Source: Fennellomyces sp. T-0311
Lineage: Eukaryota; Mucoromycota; Mucoromycetes; Mucorales; Lichtheimiaceae
Direction of reading: 5' to 3'
Assembly (NCBI GenBank): GCA_025266875.1
Contig: JALLLT010000032.1
Location: forward strand, 186,001 to 250,000
DNA: 64,000 bases
Positions 1-10,450 of the stretch are shown here, one piece after another (the first letter of the stretch is position 1; each line of letters starts with the position of its first letter). The translations under genes were made by a program, and so were the position numbers. The notes under the pieces were generated by a model. It saw nothing but the letters and a program-made list of their open reading frames with translations. It was not told the DNA's origin and did not search any database.

Positions 1-171
1 CATGGCAATAGCATCGATCCTTTGAATTAAGGTACAGAACATACGACCATAGTGAAAAGGACCAGGCGATTGCGTCAATAAGCTGTATTCAACGCGGTAC
101 TAAACCAAGATACGTACGCTTATGGAATTTCGACAAATCATTGGTAACTCAACGCAAAAGCATCATTCATT

Positions 172-459
172 GTGCTTAAGCACCAACCGCTCTTTTCCTT
201 AAAAAAGGAAATTGCACATACGGCGCTGATGAATGAGATAGGTCTGGTACGAATGGAACTCGGTCCTTTTTGCTATGAGCGTCTGGTGCGCCAAATCGAC
301 CAAACAGTTGCTGCAAATGTCGATCCATCGATGCAGGAGTTACGCCGGATGACGTGCCAATTTGCAGAGAATGCTGACGCAAATGATCTGCGAAGCGATC
401 CCCAGGTTCAACTTGCAATAGATTCGGCACTGCTCGCCGTCTTGGCTGAACTCTTCTAG
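172..459 (+). CDS. short unassigned ORF, possibly not a gene
   Basis: A 95-residue open frame with no family I recognise. It is mostly helical in character, with acidic and hydrophobic stretches such as RLVRQIDQTVAANVD. There is no clear promoter, splice signal or partner exon, and the opposite strand is open over the same interval. It may be a fragment of a larger decayed gene or a chance ORF. Confidence 0.2.
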   Translation: MLKHQPLFSLKKEIAHTALMNEIGLVRMELGPFCYERLVRQIDQTVAANVDPSMQELRRMTCQFAENADANDLRSDPQVQLAIDSALLAVLAELF

Positions 460-632
460 GTGTCATCAGTCAATTGTTTGCAGAAATAGTCGTGGGGATA
501 TTAAGCGCTTTTATTGAATTATAAACATCCGAAGCTGCGGTAAACTACACTTTTACGGACAGCAATATCACATTGTACCCTGCGCTCGCTCAGCAGCATA
601 CCCAGCATGTTTACGAAAAGTGAGAGCATCTG

Positions 633-953
633 ATGGAAGGTCTCGGAAAAACCTGGTTCAGTAGCGATGCTAGTAGCTCCCTAGATGACTATGCAGCTTC
701 TCAGCATACAAGTGGCAGTGATGTCGATTTGGTTGCAATGGAAGTAAAGGTGCAGGGCAGCTGGGGTGGATTTCAAGAAGATCGCAAAAAAATGAAATCG
801 CTGCTCGACAGTATGATCCATCATAGGATATCCGAGCCGCGCATACATGGAATACTGGCAGAAGGATTCAACAACTTTGCGTACAGCATGAAATGGCAAA
901 GCGTGATTGTTGGATATGGAAAATTCGAATTGGCCATGTCCCCAGGTCACTAG
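633..953 (+). pseudogene. fragment of a conserved mucoralean hypothetical protein
   Basis: A 106-residue frame. Its middle (VAMEVKVQGSWGGFQEDRK, then MKSLLDSMIHHRISEPRIHG and ILAEGF) resembles, from memory, a hypothetical domain repeated many times in Mucorales genomes. That domain has a hydrophobic-acidic-VK segment, then a K-x-M-x-x-x-L-D helix, then a G-I-L-V-E-G strand. Function is unknown. The usual flanking sequence is missing and the frame ends soon after the core, so I read this as a truncated copy. The family link is recollection, not a search result. Confidence 0.35.
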
Positions 954-1923
954 CCCTAGAAGGTGGTGTTGTCGCGCATACCAAACAGCTCTTCTCCGTC
1001 GTATCTTGGATGAGACCAATGAGAATAGGATCAACTCACCGCCCGCACCTATCAACAGCAGACGATGGCCGTCATCCGGGGTTCCGAGACACGATGGAAA
1101 GAAACAATCATCTGATAGTCCCCATTTTACCCCAACCAGTCCAGTTTTGCATCCCATGAAAAAACGTACTGTTGCATAGTTACCATATGATTACTGTCGT
1201 TAACTGTCAAGCAGTCGTCTTGTTCTGTACCAGTCTTACTGGGCGGGAGAATCCATATGGTGTTGTTCAATCACTAGTAATAGCAGGGATCACTGGTATC
1301 TTGTGGCTGCCATACCCATCATCATTTCATAGATATATATGGTAAATTCCCAGGGTATCTTGTTGTACTTGACAAAAGATTGCGATATATACCGAGCTTG
1401 TTACGTCCATATATTACGTAATGATCTCACTCTTGGATAACTCGAGACGGAGATAACGGGATCGGGCGCTCTTCAGCTATGGCATATTGACGTGGTTGCC
1501 ACGAGGTGTGAATCCAAGGGAGCCAAGACAGTTATTTCCTATTTCGGCGGTGTCAGTTCACACCACGTTTCAAAACATCAATTGTTCATAGGACAGAGGA
1601 ACGGAGTCGGACCCTCTTTTCAGGATAGGGCCTATCCGGACCTGTGTAACTGTCTTGCTGTTATCTCAAAAAACGTGCGCTTCATGATATGCAAATCGAT
1701 CTTGCTTGTTCGAAGAACCTGCTCACAAAAATACCCTTGAGCCTGTTGTAGTAGCTTTTCGGAAGCATTCTTGGACGTAAGGAGGTTTCCAGCTCCTTAT
1801 TCCACCACACCATATTTTTGATACGTGACAGCGCCTTCCGAACCTTCCATATCCTTTACCGGGAATTTACCATTAAGTCCATTCTTTTCCTCCCAGCTTT
1901 CCCACACAAGAAAGTCTAAAAAA
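954..1923. other. intergenic, no supported gene
   Basis: Mixed AT-rich sequence. The open frame at 1492-1740 (+) has no recognisable domain. The stretch just before 1924 is pyrimidine-rich, as expected for the leader of the following gene. Nothing else is supported. Confidence 0.4.
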
Positions 1924-3787
1924 ATGACCGTGATACCCATTCCACCTCAAGGTACTTGCTCCATTGACATCTCTTTGTCATGCTTCCATCCGCTGACGCG
2001 TTTGTTCTATGTACAGAACTTCCCGTGCTGGAAAACCTAATCACCGTACGACACAAGTTATCGGCTTTAAAGAAGGATCGCGAATCGAGTCCACGAAGCG
2101 ACGTGATCATGGAACTTTACCATGAGACCGAAAAGCAAGTGGAAACACTGGCATCGCTCCGATCGGGGGATATTTGGGATCCAAACTTTCGAAATCGTCT
2201 CAATGACGTATTGGACGATGTCATGTCACTCCTCTCCTTGTTCTTTATGAGTTTGGGCCGCAACAGAGAAAGTAAGTCGGGTGATAAAGAGGGTTTAAGT
2301 TCTGCAGTACTCTAACGACCTACTTGTCCGTAGGTCCTGCCGTATACGCCCATCTGGTAACAGTGGAGGTACGGAGGCAGCTTGATCAGGAGTAGCTGTA
2401 TACTGAACTTTATATGTGTAGCGTTACTTGGAGCAGCTCACACAAATGGGGATATACACCGACACGATCCTGGTGGAGATTGAGGAGCGTGTTGCGGATG
2501 TGGAAAGCATCATTAACTCTGGCCATGAAGAAGTGGCGTCGTCGTTCCTTGACCTATTACGGAAGAAATTACTTCGATCTAGTAGGTGTGATAACGCAGA
2601 CGCCCTCTATGATGCTGATTGTTACTATGGAGCATGCATTAAACGAACTCTTGGCTGCTATCCGGGATATATCTCCGGAGCTGTAAGTGCAGCATGGGAG
2701 GGTGCCATCGCATCGCTAACACGCTCGAATTAGGAAACCTGTACATAATGGCCTGGTTGCCATCCGACGGGAATTGGCCACAATTGCATCGCGGCCTGCG
2801 GGATTTTCATCGAATGATATCATTCCTTTCCAAGAAAAGGTGAGGTTATTTTTGGGTCGCGTGCATTTGGCAGAAACCTTAACAACGTCGCACAGCTCCG
2901 ACAAATCGACAAAGACTTCCATCATCACCATGCCAACCTGCCCGGACGAGCAGTGGTGGAAGGATTATTAGAGCAACTGTACGAAGAAACGCACGATCTC
3001 ATCGCATCAAGTGAAAACATCTCCATTGAACTGATACCCCTGGCCGATCGGTTGAAGGAAATCAAGGCGCAGCTGGAGCGGGTGGCGTTCACGCATCGGT
3101 GGACTCTGCGAGAAACTGATCTGTACACATTCCAGGTACCAGGGATAATCGGCTTGCTCGCACCCCGCTGAACTCACATGATTTTAACCTTAGTTGCAAT
3201 TGCAAGAAATTGAAAAGCTGAGAGTGGATGGCAAATTCAAGGACACGGAAGGAAATGTAGCAGAAGGACAAACCGTAATCAACTTTTTACTTCGCGGGTC
3301 CTATCGACTGATCACCAAAATGTTGAGCGAAAATGTACCGGTAGCAGAAGCGCTGATGCCAGTGCATAATCAACTAAGCACTGTACGGAGGTGCCTTGTA
3401 GAAGTAACAAAGTACGGCAAACCGGATTCACGTAAGTTGCCTGATTATTTTCTCCATGGAATGACGTGCTGATCTGTCCTTTCTGTTATTAGCACGAGAC
3501 CTCTATCCGTATGTTTGTACCCGAATCAAATCGAGGCACATGGCACTAAACTCTATACTCTTTTAGCTACCAAATGAAGTTGGCCAGCATTGACAACATG
3601 CGCGTCAACGGCATCTTTTACGACGAAGACAACAATATTCCTGAGGGTAAGCGTGTGAATTTTCGTCTTGGATGCTTTGATTCTTATAAGTGTCGTAGGA
3701 CAAGCCATCTGTACCGCTCTACTGAACGAGTGCTATGACATCCTCCATGATCTCATCTCTGCCATTGACGACGACAAAACCGTCTAA
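1924..3787 (+). CDS. DUF2408-like conserved fungal protein, multi-exon
   Basis: This is a protein of unknown function that I assign to the fungal DUF2408 family from its internally repeated helical pattern. The pattern is a P-V-x-x-x-L-x-x-(V/I)-R-x-x-L core seen as LPVLENLITVRHKLSAL, LKPVHNGLVAIRREL and LMPVHNQLSTVRRCL. The C-terminal motif is PYQMKLASIDNMRVNG followed by a GQAICTALLNECY helix. Exons I can join by phase are 1924-1951, 2017-2271, 2334-2368, 2422-about 2580, about 2600-2682, 2734-2839, 2896-3135, 3194-3431, 3493-3508, 3567-3646 and 3699-3787. The ATG at 1924 is chosen because its 28-base exon splices in phase onto the core. One junction near 2580-2630 does not keep frame with any standard intron. 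The stop lies 121 bases from the convergent P1 gene. Confidence 0.75.
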
Positions 3788-3908
3788 CTTCCTTGCATAC
3801 TGTAAAAGCGAAAAAATAAAAAGTGTCGGTTTCCAATAAGGAGGGGTGCTATTCGGTTTACTGAAACACCATTTTGATGAATAAACACGATATACAATGA
3901 TGCTACGT

Positions 3909-4353
3909 TTAATCGAAAAGACCTAAAAATCAAAGTGTCAATTTACCAATACCATCATGCTATGCCTTTTATAAAACTTACCGAAGCCCATATCTTCATC
4001 ACTTTCCTCCTTCTCTTCCTCCTTGCTAGCTTCTTCTTGGGCAGCCTCTTCACCAGCAGCAGCGGCACCAGTAGCAGCACCAGCAGTGGCGGGACCAGCA
4101 GCGGCACCAACATTGAAGATAAGCTCCTTGATATCCTGACCTTCAAGGGCCTTGGAGTAAAGCGAGAACCAGATAGGCTCGATTTCGGTCAAACCAGCAG
4201 CCTTGACGAGAGTCTGGAGCTTGTCGGCCTATGGAAATACTTTAAGTATTGCAAAAGATGGGGAAAAAAAAGTATTCTAAAACATACAGAAATCTCAACA
4301 TTGTCATCCTTGAGGATGAGAGCAGCGTAGACGATAGCAAGATCAGAAGACAT
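3909..4353 (-). CDS. RPP1: 60S acidic ribosomal protein P1
   Basis: Stalk protein of the large ribosomal subunit. With P0 and P2 it recruits and activates translation factor GTPases. The N-terminus [20 protein letters not shown] and the helix [13 protein letters not shown] are classic P1 features. They are followed by an Ala/Gly-rich hinge, an acidic stretch and the conserved tail [13 protein letters not shown]. The tail is split by an intron: GFG ends one exon, and the last 14 coding bases encode the rest of G plus LFD and stop. A second intron follows EIS near residue 22. Both introns have GT/AG ends and stay in phase. Without the last intron the frame would run into a spurious tail. The gene faces the DUF2408-like gene tail to tail. 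Confidence 0.95.
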
Positions 4354-5147
4354 GATTGTCGCAAGTAACGATTTAACCCTAAACTGGGATACAAGACGAA
4401 CAAAGATTCATTCATACGCAAGTTCGCCCAGTTTTATTTTTTTTGTGGGTGGCTTGGGCTCCGTTAATTTTGTTGTCAATGCACTGCTACGTTACCAGGA
4501 ACAGGGCAGTTATCGAGGCACCACTGTGATTGACTCAGTCTATGATTATCTGAATGTATAACATAGCTTGAGATAATAAAGTTTCCTTCAATCCATTATG
4601 GGTACCATTTTTTTCCTTTGAGAATACTTTATCGTAACAACTAGAACCATAGTGTACATTTTCAAAAGCGAAAACCCCTCACTGGTATTTGTAACAAGTG
4701 TTCAAAGCTTCAGAATGCTGAGTTCTGCCAGGGCGATGTGTACTACCGATACTGCAATACTGGTATCACCATTCGATGCCCCCAATGCACTAGTGGCACG
4801 GATATATACCTTTTTCCAGGAATAACTTCGTAGCAGATTATACTGGCTCGGTAAACGCGCTTTTCTTTCAAAGTGATGTATGAGTTTCGAACTGAGTAGC
4901 AGGATTATCACCAAACTCGTTCATACTCTTTTTATCGATTAACCATTAGTATCATTGTCATTGCTAAAATTTACCAACTATATCATCGAACATGTGAGGA
5001 TCGCTTACTGCAATATTGAATTGATTGGCTCGGTGGGTCACAATCGATCCAACGCCTAGCGCGTCTTCTGTGCACAAAAACCTTAAGCATATAATAGCAA
5101 TGTCACCCAAAATGAAAGGTTCAGCTCACACTCTTAAAGCCAGTCTC

Positions 5148-5169
5148 TTTTTTTTTTTTAAAAAAAAAA
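5148..5169. repeat. T12-A10 dyad
   Basis: Uninterrupted T run followed directly by an A run, which is self-complementary. Similar dyads occur at 23677-23692 and inside an intron at 50606-50625, without shared flanking sequence. Confidence 0.7.
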
Positions 5170-5710
5170 GGTCACCATCACTACTGAACAACGGCTGCGG
5201 CGACCGGAGGAGCGTTGGGAGCGGCAGTAGCGAGGCTAGTGGTGCTCACCGCAAATGGCACAGTATAGTGGACTCTCGATTTTTACAGTATGAGGTTTCC
5301 GCGAAAACTGTTATACATAGCGAGGTTTTCAAAATCTGGGAGAGATCATTTCTTGATATATACATGCTATCGTCGCCACAAAAATCACTGGATAATATGG
5401 AGCACAGATAAGTTTGCAACTTCCCGGGTTAGATTGTCCTCTATTGGAATGAAATACATCGTACCTGTGTTGTGAGTTGCAATATTAGTAGGTTTTCGTT
5501 GATACTTCCCGCGAAAACATTTATGAATGTAAAAAGCCTTTATCTCAATGCCTAATGATGAGGAACGTTAAGCTTGTAGAAGCTATCTGTACTATATTGC
5601 GCCAATGTTATTCTAAGAAATCTACCTTTAAGCTAACTAAAACTATGGTTATTTGTACTGATCCAAAGATGCTAAACTACGATTCGAATTCAGGCGTTGA
5701 CAGGACGATT

Positions 5711-5791
5711 TAAAACCGTGTTTTAATGAGTGTTTGGAATCATGCTTTTAAAGAGCGTTTTGAAAACCTGCATTTAATGAGTGCATTGAAT
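5711..5791. repeat. imperfect direct repeat, two units of about 30 bases
   Basis: Unit one is 5711-5740 and unit two is 5762-5791. Both read AAAACC..G..TTTAATGAGTG.(T/A)T.GAAT. The spacing is about 51 bases. Origin unknown; it could be a decayed minisatellite. Confidence 0.5.
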
Positions 5792-6308
5792 ACTAGCGTT
5801 CACTGATCCGGATATGCCAGATTCAATAAGGGGCATAGTTTGGTGCACTTACTCGGCTGGTTCATCACCAAACAAACAAATGCACTCAAATAAGCACAAC
5901 AATGCAAACAACCAATTTTTCATAACATCAACCTACGAACTTCCTGGGCAACCAAACCAACATGACTTGGCTTGCAAATCGCCTAGACAACCCAATACAA
6001 ATGAATTGCTACACAATACCTGCCTAGCTTGAGTGCAATAAGCGATCTCTTTGGTAATGACACGGTAGTGTCTAACCATGTCAAAACAGACTGTGTTTCA
6101 TTTGTTCTCGCTTCCGACATCCAACGATACGTTCCCCTGAAATGCAAGAAACTTGGCTGGAACACGTATATTTGGTACTACTGTGGCCCTGGATAAACCT
6201 TTGCCTGTATCAAACAATGGCCAAGTCAAAGTGCCAAGACAACGCCCCCGAAGTACCGCGCATTATTACTGCGGCATATTACCCGTTTTTGGTCCCCGCT
6301 CCCCTGCC

Positions 6309-6316
6309 TATAAAAG
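6309..6316 (+). promoter_or_regulatory. TATA box of the His-rich gene
   Basis: TATAAAAG lies 169 bases before the chosen ATG at 6478. It is followed by a pyrimidine-rich stretch (CTTTTTCTTAACTCTTATC) typical of fungal transcription start regions. This placement puts the long upstream part of the open frame (6142-6477) in the promoter and leader. Confidence 0.5.
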
Positions 6317-6477
6317 CTCACCATTTCGCTTCACTTTTTCTTAACTCTTATCTGCTTCTTTCAGTTCACTGTGAAGTAGGATTTCTTAAAAGCACATTAC
6401 TCTACGTGCCCATCAGCTTCTATACCACCACTTCTTGGTTACATAACAAACTTTTGGAATACAACTACGTGAACATT

Positions 6478-7521
6478 ATGGGAGGCAAGGACTGTCCGAA
6501 ATTCGAGAAAGCAAAAGCCAATCCTCTCCCTGACAACGAGGATGCTACTCCCAATAAGTGCACTCGGCGCATGCGAAACAGTCTTGACCAGGATCTTGGT
6601 AGCCTACCAGGGATGATGAGTCATGTTCATCTTGGCGATCCATTACAGAAGGAATTTATTGCCATAGGCCATCGAGGCTCTCATCATCGACGCCGGGGTC
6701 ATAGCCATAGCGGTCCAGATGATGAGCATAACCAGTCTGATACACCTCAGGAAGAATACGGGAGTGATACCCAACGGCGAACTAGGGTGGGTAAATTAGG
6801 TGTTCGTAGCCGTCGAGGACCAAAACACATACATCAACTCAACGGTGCTGGTACTTGCAAGGGACGAATGGATGCCCTCAACGAAATTTTATCAGGTAGA
6901 TCTGAGAATCATGGACTTTTGGCGCACCACATGCGGCGTATCCATCATCACCATTACAAACATAAGGAAGCGGCTGCTACTATTGAGATCCTCCTAACTG
7001 CTCTTAGGGATGAGATTGCCCGACCTTGTAAAAGGAGACGTGGTCATCGAGGTTCAGCGTACCATGGCCATTATCTACATAATCACCATCATAGTGACCA
7101 CTTGAAATCTGGTGATGATGATGTTTCCGAGGCTAACCAAGAGGTTGGAGATACCTCTTCTTCTGAGCAATCCTGTCATCATATGCGAGCAAATGAGCGA
7201 TACCGGAATGCTGTCAGTCTAGCACATATTTACCATCATCGTCGACTTGGCCATCTACATGCACATGCTTTTAAATCACGAGGAAAGGGAAACTATGGAA
7301 AACGCTCTGCCGTGTCTTTGGCTACACCGGATATCCTTCCTAGATGGCCTACATATGACATTAAGGCCTTCGGTCGACACAATCGCTACCACAACCATAG
7401 GGAGCTGTTTAATGACGTTCAAAGAGATGCGATACTAATAGGAGGTCGAGCGGTAGTTATGCACGGACGCCACCGTAGATTCATGCACGGACACCATCAT
7501 AAATTCATGGGTCTCCGCTAG
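6478..7521 (+). CDS. histidine-rich basic protein of unknown function
   Basis: An uninterrupted 347-residue frame starting MGGKDCPKFEKAKANP. I count about 43 histidines (roughly 12%), often in blocks (RRIHHHHYKHK, LHNHHHSDHL, HIYHHRRLGHLHAHAF), alternating with Arg/Lys and acidic patches. The C-terminus carries a tandem duplication, MHGRHRRF then MHGHHHKFM, visible at DNA level as two near-identical 24-base units. I see no signal peptide or membrane segment after this start. The open frame continues upstream to an ATG at 6142, but the TATA box at 6309 argues that this part is not translated. The composition suggests divalent metal binding or nucleic-acid binding, but this is inference. I recognise no family. 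There are no introns. Confidence 0.6.
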   Translation: MGGKDCPKFEKAKANPLPDNEDATPNKCTRRMRNSLDQDLGSLPGMMSHVHLGDPLQKEFIAIGHRGSHHRRRGHSHSGPDDEHNQSDTPQEEYGSDTQRRTRVGKLGVRSRRGPKHIHQLNGAGTCKGRMDALNEILSGRSENHGLLAHHMRRIHHHHYKHKEAAATIEILLTALRDEIARPCKRRRGHRGSAYHGHYLHNHHHSDHLKSGDDDVSEANQEVGDTSSSEQSCHHMRANERYRNAVSLAHIYHHRRLGHLHAHAFKSRGKGNYGKRSAVSLATPDILPRWPTYDIKAFGRHNRYHNHRELFNDVQRDAILIGGRAVVMHGRHRRFMHGHHHKFMGLR

Positions 7522-8247
7522 TGCTTCCCATACACCATATCTTTATCCTCTCTTTTTCATTTTGAATACGTATATTTATCCAAAAAAATTATAAAACCTT
7601 ATAAAACCCAAATAATTTCCTTTCCCTATAGCTTCTACCTCAACCCAACACTCGATGTATCTAAAATTACAAAAACAATAAAAAACACCATAAAACACGA
7701 ACTTTAATTTCATTCTACATGACGGTGTATTCAATTGCATACTTACTATGTTGCAGCATTTAACATATAAACCATTTGCACCGGCTCGCCGATTGTGTAG
7801 GCATATAACATTTGAGAATAACTTTGGTGGTGTTCCATATTACCAGAGCAATAATGAAAACTGACCCGATTATTGCTGATCAGGTTACACATTATTTTCG
7901 GCAACTGTTTTGGCATACATAGGATATTGTATGGTCGTAAAAATACGAATACAACAATGTGATAGCGGTAAGATCAGGTAAAAAAGCAAGCAGGAAATAT
8001 ATCTCTTACAGAAACGGTTACTGTGATACTAACTTGATGACTCCAGTTAGATACATAGAAACCTTGCGGATTCAACAGCTAGAAGAAGATTTCAACGTTA
8101 TTGCTAGGCAATTGGAGTATGGACACTAGCCGTTTGTGCGATCCACTTCGCTATTCGAATGTGCCAGCAATGTAACTTTGCTCTGTTGGTAAAATAGGCA
8201 AGGTAGTCAGTGCGTAAAACCCCAAACAAAGGGCTTCACATAAATGC
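7522..8247. other. AT-rich intergenic sequence
   Basis: No gene supported. AATAAA-like and A-rich stretches soon after 7521 (for example near 7675) could serve 3' end formation of the His-rich gene. Confidence 0.4.
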
Positions 8248-8395
8248 CTTTGCAAACAAAGTTGATATGCTTCTTGGATCACTGTCTTTAATTCTGATCA
8301 AAAGAAAGTGAGGAAAAGCGGAAAGAGAGGAGTAAAAATGGCGGCAGACGGTCTTTAAATAGTGAGGCGTCAAAAGTTGTCCGGACCAGACCTTG
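8248..8395 (-). repeat. left arm of a 148-bp inverted repeat with promoter-like sequence
   Basis: The reverse complement of this arm matches 8664-8811 with about six mismatches over 148 bases (around 96%) and no gaps by my alignment. Read outward (minus strand) it contains ACTATTTAAAGACC, then a CT-rich tract, then GAATTAAAGACAGTGA. This resembles a TATA element followed by a leader. A weaker match (TTCACATAAATGC) continues outside the arm. Confidence 0.85.
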
Positions 8396-8663
8396 ACCTT
8401 TTTATTTCTCAAAGTAACCTATGCTCAAAATTGGTACACCAGTAGTTCTCGATTATTGCATTATATCTTTAAAGTATTAACGCGCAGTAACATGTTCTCG
8501 ATTGTGGATGGCTTTTGGCAGAAAAAGCCGGCAAAAACTGGCAACGAAGTATAAAGCAGCTCCAACTAACTCTTACGCCTTGATAATTCAAATATACAGT
8601 AAGATACCAGAACAATACCTGGATGCAGAATCTGAGCACAGGTTGCTTAGAGCAACCAAAAGC

Positions 8664-8811
8664 CAAGGTCTGGTCCGGACAACTTTTGAGGCCTCGCTAT
8701 TTAAAGACCGTCTGCCGCCATTTTTACTCCTCTCTTTCCGCTTTTCATCACTTTCTTTTGATCCGAATTAAAGACAGTGACCCAAGAAGCATATCAACTT
8801 TGTTTTCAAAG
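8664..8811 (+). repeat. right arm of a 148-bp inverted repeat with promoter-like sequence
   Basis: Partner of 8248-8395, separated by a 268-bp spacer. Read outward (plus strand) it has GCTATTTAAAGACC near 8693, then a long CT-rich tract (ACTCCTCTCTTTCCGC), and it lies about 160 bases upstream of a coding-like ATG at 8973. I see no transposase in the spacer. The structure fits a foldback or MITE-like element, or an inverted duplication of a promoter. Confidence 0.85.
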
Positions 8812-8972
8812 CGTTATTTATGCATTTATGTGAAATCTTCTGCTTCATGAAGTTTAGTGATCGCAAAGCACATTGATAGGAATTTTTTTCCTCATTCATA
8901 GCCTTGAACTAAGAATTTATATTCATAGTTATGTGCCTCAACAGAGCATTAGTACATTTTTTATAGGAAACT

Positions 8973-10450
8973 ATGGGAAATGCAATGTTATTCATCCCTC
9001 AAGAAGTCCAAGCACAATGGAGGGAAAGCGGTGCCTGGATTCGGCGTCCTTTTCTACACCAGCTTCAAGCGACCATAGACGCTCTCGACGGTGAATACTC
9101 GCATATTCGCTCAAAAGGTTTCTTTCCAAAACAGCATGCAGTATGCCACTCTCTCCTCGATTAGACAGTGCTAATTGCGATACTATATCGGAAGATGCTG
9201 ATACTGTGTAATCCATATCTCCATCTCATTAGTCAAGAAGGCCTCATTTCGTGGCATGCATGTTTCTTTGCGCCAACTACTGATGGCTGGCATGATGAAG
9301 TGCGTACATGCAAGACAATTTATGCGGCCAGGAGTACAAGGACTATCTTGATGGACTGAGTATCAATCTCATCCGCTTATCATCAGTTTTGATCATGACG
9401 AGCAATAAAGAAAAAGTAGAACATTATCTATTACTCAAAAGTCTGAGATGTACATCCGCTAAAGAATAGAGACAATGTTCCTTGGACATTCAATGCTCGG
9501 TCCTTTTTCCGATAACATTTGTTATACTGCATCGATGCTTTGCACACTTTTGATCCATGGGCAATAAATGTAGATCTTTACAATGATCACCCAGTCTGGA
9601 AAGTGCATCTGCAATCCGCTTTTTGTTGTGAGGGCGAATTAATTATAACCCTTCAGGGTTGCATTGCGTCGCAAACATTCGAACAATGCTATGCGTGAAT
9701 TGGCGACAACCGTCGTTTCTAATCTATCCAAGGTAAGTAGATGTTTGCAACGAGATCTTTTTCGCAGCTAATGACTACTATTTGTGTCGAAACGCACGAG
9801 TGTCTAGTTTTCATTGTGTGTAACTTAACTTTCGGAACGTCATCCGATCAACCCCGGTGCTACCGTAGCCCACTTTTTTCCTGATCACCCCTTCGTTCCA
9901 CTGCGACCCTTATACAAGTGATGTTTAGAAGGCCACCCCTCCAACTCCCTATGGGTTGAAGACTATAAAAGTTGGACAAAAAGTGTAATATCCAGTGTGG
10001 TTTGTTTTTTTAATCAAAAATTTTATCATCACTCCTGGTTGACTTACTGGACATTTAGGTATGACCAATCAAGATAGGGTTAAAGCGTACCCGGTAATAG
10101 CATACTAACGTCCGATTTTTGAGGAAGCATGGGCTGGTTCTCGGTCATCAGACGAGAGGTCTATGCAGAAGCATCCATCAGGTTGCTAAATGTATGCTAC
10201 CAGAACGAACTTTCTACTTACAAGGACCTGAATGTACGTATTGATCAATCGGAAATGGTAAAATGTCTCATTTGTTGATTTAGGATTTCAAGATACCAGT
10301 AGTCTTTAGTGCTGATAAGCTTGACAAGCACATGCCCGCATTCTCACGATGCGAGATCTCTTGCCGCATCGGGGAAAAGAGTTAAAGTTGAAACTTTAAA
10401 GAGCAAAGATATGCCAACGTACACACATGCTGCGGTAAATGGAAAGGTAA
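8973..10450 (+). pseudogene. decayed or unresolved multi-exon gene
   Basis: Several coding-like plus-strand fragments lie in different frames. 8973-9164 starts MGNAMLFIPQEVQAQW. About 9236-9358 contains GLISWHACFFAPTTDGWHD. An alternative reading there gives EYKDYLDGLSINLIRLSS. 9549-9710 contains FDPWAINVDLYNDHPVW and LQSAFCCEGELIITL. About 10129-10233 contains MGWFSVIRREVYAEAS. About 10390-10446 contains KSKDMPTYTHAAVNGK followed by a GT donor. I could not join these with normal introns, so this is either a decayed gene or one with exons I misplaced. I recognise no family. Confidence 0.35.

Larger units (their letters stand above)
4354..6308. other. intergenic region with a T/A homopolymer dyad and a short direct repeat
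   Basis: No supported gene. At 5148-5169 a run of 12 T is followed directly by 10 A. At 5711-5740 and 5762-5791 there is an imperfect 30-base direct repeat containing TTTAATGAGTG. The last several hundred bases are CA-rich and lead into the promoter of the His-rich gene. Confidence 0.5.

Noticed and set aside
681..1157. 158-codon minus-strand ORF
   Set aside because: It overlaps the plus-strand family-like fragment and has no recognisable features.
6142..6477. 112-codon N-terminal extension of the His-rich ORF with hydrophobic segments
   Set aside because: A TATA box and pyrimidine-rich initiator lie inside it, so it is probably promoter and leader.
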